Source: Candidatus Aegiribacteria sp.
Lineage (GTDB): Bacteria > Fermentibacterota > Fermentibacteria > Fermentibacterales > JCC-6
Direction of reading: 5' to 3'
Assembly: GCA_023138735.1 (NCBI GenBank)
Contig: JAGLOY010000046.1
Span: 1 to 64,000, forward strand
Length of the DNA stretch: 64,000 nucleotides
In this document: one piece after another, positions 1 through 6,519 of the stretch
Numbering within the stretch: the first letter of the stretch is position 1
How the letters are laid out: each line of letters starts with the position of its first letter
Made by a program: the position numbers and the translations under genes
Notes under the pieces: model-generated
The model's input: the letters and a program-made list of their open reading frames with translations, nothing else
The model's database searches: none
What the model was told of the DNA's origin: nothing

Positions 1-1362
1 GTGCGGATGCTGTTCAGCGATGTTTCAATGGCGCTGCTGCGAAACGTGGCGATGGTTTTCGGTACTCTGGGGATAATGTTCGCTGCCGACGCTGAAATAA
101 CGAAGTGGATCATAATTCTTCTGTTACCTGTGGCGCTGTTGACCATACCTGTTCTGAAGAAAATGAGGAAACTATACAGAAGGGTCCGGTCTGCATACGC
201 GCGGATTTCCGGCTTCGTTGCGGAATACGTGAGATCGGTACCTGTTCTTCAGGTATTCGGCGCAACAGGGATGGCAACGCGCAGGGTTCATGTTGAGGGA
301 AAGCACTTTCTCAGCAGAGAAGTAAAGGCTTACTTCTGGGAGTACGGATTCTGGAGTTTTCTGGGAAGCTGCGAGATACTTGCTGTCATCGTTATTCTTC
401 TATCCGGCAGGACCGGAGTTATCGCCGGCGCGGTAAGTGTCGGGACAGTAGTCATGTTCGTTGAGTATACGAGACGGCTCTTCGGTCCGGTGGTGATGTT
501 CTCCGAAACGCTGAACATGGTTCAGCGGGCAGCTGCTTCCGCTGAAAGACTTTTTGATATTCTTGCCACGGAAACGCTCACATCGGATGGACATATGGAT
601 GACGGAGATTTTCCTGACGGCTGGAAAGAGATCCGTTTTGAGAACCTCTGGTTCAAGTATCCCCAGGGTAAGTGGGTTCTGAAGGATATCAGCTTCACAC
701 TGACCAGAGGCAGTATGATCGCTCTGGTAGGCTCCAGCGGAGGAGGTAAAAGCACGATTGTGAGCCTGTTGATGAGATTCTACGAGCCTACGAAAGGTAG
801 AATCACCATCGACGGCATCGATATCAGGGAATTCTACCTGAGTGTCTGGAGAAGCAGGCTGGGGCTTGTTCTTCAGAATGTGAACCTGTTTTCAGGAACT
901 CTATCGGAGAACCTGACGGTTTTCAGGGAAGGAATTCCCGCTTCAAGGCAGATAAACGCTCTGAAAATAATAGAAGCTGAGGATATTCTGGAAGTCATTC
1001 CCGGGGGATTGGAGGGCAGCATAAGTGAAGGCGGCCTGAATATTTCAATGGGTCAGCGACAGCTTATCAACTATGCAAGAGCTGTTCTTTCAGAACCCGA
1101 TATTCTGGTTCTGGATGAAGCCACATCATCGGTTGACCCCGGAACGGAGAAACGGATTCAGAGATCAACTGATCTTATCGTGAAGAACAGGACCGCTCTG
1201 GTGGTTGCTCACCGCCTGAGCACAGTTACACATGCTTCAAAGATTCTTGTAGTGCAGCACGGTGTACTAGCCGAAGAGGGAACACATGAAGAACTCCTGA
1301 GACTTGAGGGTATTTATGCCGGTCTGTGCCGTCTGCAGCTGCGGGGGGTATCAAATGCCTGA
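1..1362 (+). CDS. ABC exporter half-transporter, subunit A (5' end cut by window)
   Basis: This is the C-terminal part of a type IV (ABCB-like) half-transporter: the last transmembrane helices (about residues 1-180) followed by a full nucleotide-binding domain. Walker A GSSGGGKST lies at residues 244-252 and Walker B ends in LVLDE with the catalytic Glu at 373, followed by ATSSVD and the H-loop VVAHRLS. The signature motif is ISMGQ (348-352) instead of LSGGQ, so one ATP site of the complex is compromised. About 110-140 residues of the usual 570-600 are missing, so the GTG at base 1 is almost certainly an internal codon. It overlaps the next ABC gene by 8 nt, which supports co-translation and a heterodimer. 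The substrate is unknown; lipid, peptide or drug export are all possible. Confidence 0.93.
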   Translation: MRMLFSDVSMALLRNVAMVFGTLGIMFAADAEITKWIIILLLPVALLTIPVLKKMRKLYRRVRSAYARISGFVAEYVRSVPVLQVFGATGMATRRVHVEGKHFLSREVKAYFWEYGFWSFLGSCEILAVIVILLSGRTGVIAGAVSVGTVVMFVEYTRRLFGPVVMFSETLNMVQRAAASAERLFDILATETLTSDGHMDDGDFPDGWKEIRFENLWFKYPQGKWVLKDISFTLTRGSMIALVGSSGGGKSTIVSLLMRFYEPTKGRITIDGIDIREFYLSVWRSRLGLVLQNVNLFSGTLSENLTVFREGIPASRQINALKIIEAEDILEVIPGGLEGSISEGGLNISMGQRQLINYARAVLSEPDILVLDEATSSVDPGTEKRIQRSTDLIVKNRTALVVAHRLSTVTHASKILVVQHGVLAEEGTHEELLRLEGIYAGLCRLQLRGVSNA

Positions 1363-3088
1363 TTACCGCGGATATCTTAAATGGATAGCAGGCTTCTGGA
1401 AGCCTCATAAGAAGCACCTTGTTGTTCTGGCATTATTTACAGTGGTGTCCAGTGCGGTAGCATTGAGTTTCCCACTGGTGTTCCGCTATCTGCTGGATAA
1501 TGTACAGCAGGTTCTGGGTGAGGCGGGCGGCAGCTCCGAATTCAGGAAGATCGTATTGATCCTTGCAGTGCTGGCCTTTGCCAGATTCATTGCCGGGCTG
1601 TATCCCGGGGCGCGAGCCTGGCTTAACAGCAAACTCGGCCTTGACATAAGAGACCGGGTTTTCGCAAGCCTGATGAAAAAGGACTACAGATTCTGGAATA
1701 CTTTCAGACCAGGAGATCTCACTACAAGGCTTACCGATGATATCACAGACTATCCACGCATAGCCTGGTTCAGCTGCTCTGCTGTTTTCAGGGCTCTTGA
1801 ATCCTCATCAAGACTGATTTTCTGCCTCGGAGTGATGTTCTTCATGAGCTGGGAGTTGACTCTGATAGCACTGATTCCTCTTCCGGTGATGTTTCTGATA
1901 TTCACCCGGGTCGAGAACAGGCTGGGCGCCAGGGTTGAGGAAAGCAGGAAAGCCACGAGTCATACGAGCAACCTTCTGGACAGCACATTTGCCGGTATTC
2001 CCATAATCAAAGCCTACAATGCCGAGGAAGGGCAGGCCGGAAGGCTTCGAGGGCTGCTCGATGAAAGGCTTGATATAGACCTGTCCATTACCAGGCTTGT
2101 AATGCTTCTTCACGGTGTATACAGTGTCATCGGTCAGGTCGGGAAAGTGACCGTAATGGGTATCGGAGGGCTCTTCGTTATCCAGAATCGTATCGGCATA
2201 GGGGAATTTTACGCTTTCTACGTTTACCTCGATATGCTTCTGGCGCCGATGATGGACATACCCAACCTCTTTGTAACTTCAAGGCAAGCATTTACATCAA
2301 TAGACAGAGAGATAGAAATACTGGAATATCCCCATGCGGGAAACAGGGAAGGTATTGAAGGAGAAGGTGCAGTCTCAAGCATGTGGCTGGAATCGGCAGG
2401 TTTCAGATACTCCGGGACCAGTGCGGGGATTGTCGGGCTTGATGTCCAGCTCAGCAGTCCGGGGATGTACGCTCTCGTAGGAGAAGTGGGAAGCGGGAAA
2501 ACTACTGTTCTGAAGATGCTCACGGGACAGCTTCCATGCACGGAGGGACGGATTCTGTACAATGGAACCGATCTGAAAGAACTGTCGGAAAAATACCTTA
2601 TCTCCGAAACTGGTTATGTACCGCAGGAATCCGTGCTCTTCAGCGAATCGGTCGGGGAGAATGTCAGGCTGGGCAGAGATATTTCTGATGAAGTCGTATC
2701 GAATTCACTGCGGATTGCAGGATTGGATGGAACTGAACTGCAAGCCGGTGTGGAAACAGTACTCGGCCAGGGCGGTGTTGGAGTCAGCGGCGGGCAGAAG
2801 CAGCGTATCGCCATAGCACGCGCCCTTGCAGGTCAACCATCGCTGCTGCTCTTTGACGACTGTACTGCAGCGCTGGATGCGGAAAAGGAAGAGTTCTTCT
2901 GGCAGGAGCTTTCGGAAGCCAGAGAGAACGCTCTCGTACTTGTTGTTTCTCACAGGCAGTCAACGGTCAGAAGAAGTGACAGTGTGATTTTTGTTCATGA
3001 AGGAAGGATGGAGGCTTTTGATACTCACGAGAATCTTCTCAGAGACAACAGGCTCTACCGATTGGTACTTGCGGCGGAAATGGAATAA
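1355..3088 (+). CDS. ABC exporter half-transporter, subunit B (degenerate Walker B)
   Basis: A complete 577-residue half-transporter with an N-terminal membrane domain of six predicted helices (about residues 15-320) and a C-terminal ATPase domain. Walker A GEVGSGKT is at 376-383 and the canonical signature VSGGQ at 477-481. The Walker B end reads LLLFDD, placing Asp502 where the catalytic Glu should be. Together with the ISMGQ signature of the partner this gives one degenerate and one consensus ATP site, as known for heterodimeric exporters such as TM287/288. I chose the ATG at 1355 over an upstream GTG-type start at 1304 because it follows a G-rich ribosome site and directly overlaps the stop of subunit A. 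The 3' end shares one base with the radical SAM gene. Confidence 0.94.
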   Translation: MPDYRGYLKWIAGFWKPHKKHLVVLALFTVVSSAVALSFPLVFRYLLDNVQQVLGEAGGSSEFRKIVLILAVLAFARFIAGLYPGARAWLNSKLGLDIRDRVFASLMKKDYRFWNTFRPGDLTTRLTDDITDYPRIAWFSCSAVFRALESSSRLIFCLGVMFFMSWELTLIALIPLPVMFLIFTRVENRLGARVEESRKATSHTSNLLDSTFAGIPIIKAYNAEEGQAGRLRGLLDERLDIDLSITRLVMLLHGVYSVIGQVGKVTVMGIGGLFVIQNRIGIGEFYAFYVYLDMLLAPMMDIPNLFVTSRQAFTSIDREIEILEYPHAGNREGIEGEGAVSSMWLESAGFRYSGTSAGIVGLDVQLSSPGMYALVGEVGSGKTTVLKMLTGQLPCTEGRILYNGTDLKELSEKYLISETGYVPQESVLFSESVGENVRLGRDISDEVVSNSLRIAGLDGTELQAGVETVLGQGGVGVSGGQKQRIAIARALAGQPSLLLFDDCTAALDAEKEEFFWQELSEARENALVLVVSHRQSTVRRSDSVIFVHEGRMEAFDTHENLLRDNRLYRLVLAAEME

Positions 3089-4059
3089 TGTACAAGCCCC
3101 GATACTTGAAGCTGCTCGAAAAGGGAGAGCTTTCAGTAAGGATTAGAGATCTGATGAATCTCCTTGCGGAATGCAGGCTGTGCGGCCGGAAGTGCGGCGT
3201 AAACCGATTGGCCGGAGAAAGGGGTTACTGCGGGGCAGGTAAACTCCCTGAAATAGCTTCTTCCTGCGTGCACAGGGGAGAGGAACCGGTTCTCACAGGG
3301 AGCTTCGGAGTGGGAAATATCTTTCTGGGAAGATGCAACATGAAATGTGTCTTCTGCCAGAACCACTCGATCAGCCAGCCCGATGGTTCTGCCGCCAAAG
3401 ACTGGGACAGTTCCTCCGCTGAAATCTCTGAAATACTGCTTCGGTTTCAGAGGCAGGAATGCCCCACTGCCGGTTTTGTATCCCCCACTCACTACTCGCC
3501 TCAGATATTCGAAGCGCTGAGCCTCGCAGCATCGAAGGGATTCAGCCTGCCGATCATCTACAATACAAACGGATACGATTCTGAAGAATTGTTATCGCTG
3601 CTTGACGGCATGGTGGACATATACCTTCCCGATTTCAAATACTGGAACAGTGAATACGCGAATATCTACTCCGGTGCGCAGGATTATCCCCAGGTAGCCA
3701 GGAATGCCATCAGGGAGATGCACAGGCAGGTGGGAACCCTCCGGACAGATTCATCAGGAACAGCCCTGCGGGGACTGATAATCCGTCTTCTTGTGCTGCC
3801 GGGCGGGATCGCGGGAACCGCCGACGTTCTCCGGTTCATTGCGAGAGAGCTTGGTAACGATGTCTTTGTTAGCCTTATGTCTCAGTACTATCCCGCTCAT
3901 AATGCCTCTGGTTTTCCACCACTCTCGAGAAAGCTCAGGCCGGAGGAATATTCAGAGGTGGTCGACTTACTTGAAGAACTTGGATTTGAGAACGGATGGG
4001 TTCAGGACCCTCTGACCTCTCCTGAGAGCTACCGCCCTGGAATCGATTTCCGACTTTAG
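3088..4059 (+). CDS. PflA-like radical SAM protein (COG1313 type)
   Basis: A 323-residue protein related to pyruvate formate-lyase activating enzymes. The radical SAM cluster motif CNMKCVFC (CxxxCxxC) is near residue 87-94, preceded by a cysteine-rich N-terminal segment (CRLCGRKCG, then GYCG) that may bind another metal or cluster. The rest fits a partial TIM barrel. Members of this family (PflX-like, COG1313) are widespread and mostly uncharacterised; they may activate glycyl-radical enzymes or modify peptides, but no glycyl-radical enzyme or precursor peptide is visible nearby. The start ATG overlaps the stop of the upstream ABC subunit (TAATG), so the three genes form one transcription unit. 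It converges on thi4 with 9 nt between the two stops. Confidence 0.85.
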   Translation: MYKPRYLKLLEKGELSVRIRDLMNLLAECRLCGRKCGVNRLAGERGYCGAGKLPEIASSCVHRGEEPVLTGSFGVGNIFLGRCNMKCVFCQNHSISQPDGSAAKDWDSSSAEISEILLRFQRQECPTAGFVSPTHYSPQIFEALSLAASKGFSLPIIYNTNGYDSEELLSLLDGMVDIYLPDFKYWNSEYANIYSGAQDYPQVARNAIREMHRQVGTLRTDSSGTALRGLIIRLLVLPGGIAGTADVLRFIARELGNDVFVSLMSQYYPAHNASGFPPLSRKLRPEEYSEVVDLLEELGFENGWVQDPLTSPESYRPGIDFRL

Positions 4060-4068
4060 ATGAAACAC

Positions 4069-4854
4069 CTAAGTTTCTGTCAGGAGAGTATGGATTTTCT
4101 CCGCTGCTATTTTTCCTGAGAGAAGCATTCCCCCGAATACAGGCCCCATTCGATGTGCTCCCATCGCTGCATTTGCGGCCATACCTGCTACAAATAGACC
4201 GGGCACTATTTCAATGGTGTTTTCCGCCAGAGCTCTCTCTCCCATATCTGCATTCATGGATCTTTCTCCCTCTATTCCGCCGGAAGGAGTATTAAGCGTA
4301 AAGCCAGTCTTTTCGATAACTTTATGCAGAACCTCCAGCGGATGACCTGTGGCTTCGATCACGTATTTTGCAGAGAAACAGACAGGATCCACATGAAGAC
4401 CTGCAATTTCAATAGGGCTGGATGTAACCACCACTCCGGTAATCCTGTCTGTATCAACCATTACATCTTCAACTGAGAAAAGATTGAAAATGGTTACACC
4501 TGCTCTGCAGGCCTCCGCTATCAGAGTGGCAATAGATTCAACTGAATTCGCGGTGTAGTAACCTGGAGAGTACAGCTTTGCTCTCACTCCCAGTTCATCC
4601 AGAATACTTTTTCCCTCTTCCTGGACTACGATTTCGTTGAAGCCCATTCCTCCTCCCCACATCCCTCCACCGGGTGAAAGCTTTCTGTCGAAAACAGCGA
4701 CTTTATGGCCCTTCAGAGCCAGTTCCCTTGCGGCAGTCAGCCCTGCGGGACCGCCTCCTGCGACTGCCACATCCACCTCAAGGTTATCAAGCAGGGTCTT
4801 CGTGTAAGTATCTACTATAGCTCTGGTTATTTCAACATCATTCAATTTGCTCAC
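4069..4854 (-). CDS. thi4: Sulfide-dependent thiazole synthase, Thi4 family (histidine type)
   Basis: A 261-residue Thi4 homologue that makes the thiazole precursor of thiamine from NAD, glycine and sulfide. An FAD/NAD-type dinucleotide motif GGGPAG is near residue 33, followed by GGGMWGGGM, and GAHRMGPVFGGM near the C terminus, all typical of archaeal and bacterial Thi4. In the yeast suicide enzyme the sulfur donor is a cysteine in a CMDP context; here the equivalent reads LHVDP, with His, as in sulfide-using catalytic Thi4 of methanogens. The start is taken as GTG 4854 because GGAG lies about 6 nt upstream; a TTG at 4872 would add six residues with no ribosome site. It is the last gene of the thiM-thiE-thi4 operon, 49 nt after thiE. 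Confidence 0.93.
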   Translation of the reverse strand: MSKLNDVEITRAIVDTYTKTLLDNLEVDVAVAGGGPAGLTAARELALKGHKVAVFDRKLSPGGGMWGGGMGFNEIVVQEEGKSILDELGVRAKLYSPGYYTANSVESIATLIAEACRAGVTIFNLFSVEDVMVDTDRITGVVVTSSPIEIAGLHVDPVCFSAKYVIEATGHPLEVLHKVIEKTGFTLNTPSGGIEGERSMNADMGERALAENTIEIVPGLFVAGMAANAAMGAHRMGPVFGGMLLSGKIAAEKIHTLLTET

Positions 4855-4903
4855 GAAAATCTCCGATCTCAAAGGTTATTTCCCAGATTCAACTGGATTT
4901 GTT

Positions 4904-5521
4904 TTACATCTTTAGAAGAGCTCTGACCACCTCCGGGACATCCTCTGCTGCCATTATTGAGGATACAACGGCAATACCGTCTGCGCCGGCCCTCCGGACA
5001 CTATCCGCGTTGGATGGGTTTATTCCTCCTATGGCAACAAGGGGCAGAGGGGAAGCTTTTTTCAGTTCCAGAATGGCTTCGATTCCAAGAGGCTCGCCCA
5101 GATCGGTCTTCGTGTCCGTAGGGAAGATAAGATTCGCCGCTATATAATCGGCCCCTTCCCTCCAAGCGGATTCAGCCTCTTCGGGTGATCTGGCGGATGC
5201 TCCTATAACAGCGCCGGGCCCAAGGAATTTTCTGGCAAGGAAAACAGGCATATCATCCTGACCCAGATGAACTCCGTCGGCCCCGGATGCCATTGCGACA
5301 TCGATCCTGTCATTCACGATAAACAGAGCACCATGCTTTCCGCAGAGATCCCGCAGGATAACTGCTAACCGAACCAGCTCCCGGGTGGAAGCACTCTTGT
5401 CCCGGAGCTGCACCGCCCCGACTCCTGCCTCAAGGGCAAGCCTGCATGTCTCCTCTACTCCCCTGCTTCGGGAAAGGACAGGGTCAGTTACGAGGTACAG
5501 CGAAAGCCGTTCCGGGTTCAT
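4904..5521 (-). CDS. thiE: Thiamine-phosphate synthase
   Basis: A 205-residue TIM-barrel enzyme that joins HMP pyrophosphate and thiazole phosphate to thiamine phosphate in the cytoplasm. Family motifs are all present: LYLVTD near the N terminus, QLRDKSAS, IVNDRIDVA, GVHLGQDD, GASARS and VAIGGI. Length matches the family. The ATG start shares one base with the stop of thiM (TGATG), so it is translationally coupled to it and regulated with it by the TPP riboswitch upstream of thiM. Confidence 0.97.
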   Translation of the reverse strand: MNPERLSLYLVTDPVLSRSRGVEETCRLALEAGVGAVQLRDKSASTRELVRLAVILRDLCGKHGALFIVNDRIDVAMASGADGVHLGQDDMPVFLARKFLGPGAVIGASARSPEEAESAWREGADYIAANLIFPTDTKTDLGEPLGIEAILELKKASPLPLVAIGGINPSNADSVRRAGADGIAVVSSIMAAEDVPEVVRALLKM

Positions 5522-6324
5522 CAGAATATTTCGGCTCTTATGCGGCTTTCAATGATCCCGCGGTCCAGATCCGTAAGAGCGTCAAGAAAACAGGGGACAA
5601 AAGTACCGGGACCGGCGCAAACGTCTGCGGCATTCTCCCCCGCTATGCCGAGGGCGGCAAGACCGCCAAGCGCTGCATGGAATGGATCTTCCATGGATGC
5701 TGCGAAACATGCCACAGAAGTTGAGGCGGAACAGCCCGTTCCGGTAACCCTTCCCATTATAGGATGACCATTTTCTATCCTTGCTGTCCGATTTCCATCG
5801 GTAACGATATCCACAGACCCTGTAACGGCGATCACACTGCCCGAATCCGCGGCAAACGAGGATAGAAGATCGATCCGCCCCTCAACCGAATCCATCGAAT
5901 CTACACCCCGCACTTTACCGTCCGCGCCGGAAAGAGCAAGAACCTCTCCGGCGTTTCCCCGGATGATGGTGATCTCAAGTTCCCGTGTGATCATCTTAGC
6001 CGAATCCGTCCGGAGTTCTGTAGCTCCTGCTCCAACAGGATCGAAAACTATGGGTATCCCCAATTCATTCGCAACTCTTCCCGCTGCCAGCATGCTCCTG
6101 ACAAGGCCGAGGTCCAGTGTTCCTATGTTAAGAAGCAGAGCCCCGGCGAACCGCACCATCTCCGGGGATTCCTTGATACAGGGCGCCATGACGGGAGCTG
6201 CTCCGAGGCACAGCGTCACGTTTGCGGTGAAATTCATAACGACGGTATTCGTTAAATGATGGATCATCGGTTTGCTGCTCCTGATGGCAGCAAGGCCGCG
6301 GCAGGTTATCTCTGCGGGTTTCAT
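5521..6324 (-). CDS. thiM: Hydroxyethylthiazole kinase
   Basis: A 267-residue ribokinase-like enzyme that phosphorylates hydroxyethylthiazole, a thiamine salvage step. Recognisable features are HHLTNTVVMNFTAN near the N terminus, FDPVGAGAT, RGNAGEVLAL, and VTGTGCSAST, whose Cys is the catalytic residue of the family. The ATG at 6324 has a strong GGAGG 8 nt upstream. It is the first gene of the thi operon and directly follows a TPP riboswitch. ThiM (salvage) sits with Thi4 (de novo thiazole synthesis), so the cell can obtain the thiazole half both ways; no thiC or thiD is in the window. Confidence 0.97.
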   Translation of the reverse strand: MKPAEITCRGLAAIRSSKPMIHHLTNTVVMNFTANVTLCLGAAPVMAPCIKESPEMVRFAGALLLNIGTLDLGLVRSMLAAGRVANELGIPIVFDPVGAGATELRTDSAKMITRELEITIIRGNAGEVLALSGADGKVRGVDSMDSVEGRIDLLSSFAADSGSVIAVTGSVDIVTDGNRTARIENGHPIMGRVTGTGCSASTSVACFAASMEDPFHAALGGLAALGIAGENAADVCAGPGTFVPCFLDALTDLDRGIIESRIRAEIF

Positions 6325-6339
6325 GAAAACCTCCGGATT

Positions 6340-6423
6340 TTCTTACGCCGGCATTACCCGGGTCAAGTTCAAGGGGTGTAATTCTCAGGTCCGGAATCTC
6401 CGGGCCGCCCCCAATCCTGCGTC
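6340..6423 (-). promoter_or_regulatory. TPP (thiamine pyrophosphate) riboswitch
   Basis: Read on the minus strand, the 84 nt before thiM contain the conserved THI-box elements in order: a G-rich segment, CTGAGA, a segment with ACCCCTTGAACTTGA, CCGGGTAATGCCGGCG, and a closing P1 strand (GCGTAA pairs with TTGACGC at the 5' end with one bulge). The thiM ribosome site begins only a few bases after P1 and no terminator hairpin with a T tract lies between, so control is more likely by masking the ribosome site than by attenuation. This last point is inference. Confidence 0.95.
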
Positions 6424-6519
6424 AAAGCTATGAATGATATATTTGATAGTCAAACCTGAAGACTTGTTGAGATCTCCCCGTAATGTTATTTCAGGCAGAT
6501 GCAGAGGTTATCCGCTAAC

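Noticed and set aside
6425-6453. Possible thi operon promoter (TTGACT, 17 nt, TAGCTT, minus strand)
   Set aside because: The -10 box is poor and the implied transcript start would fall inside the 5' strand of the riboswitch P1 helix, so the true promoter is probably further upstream.
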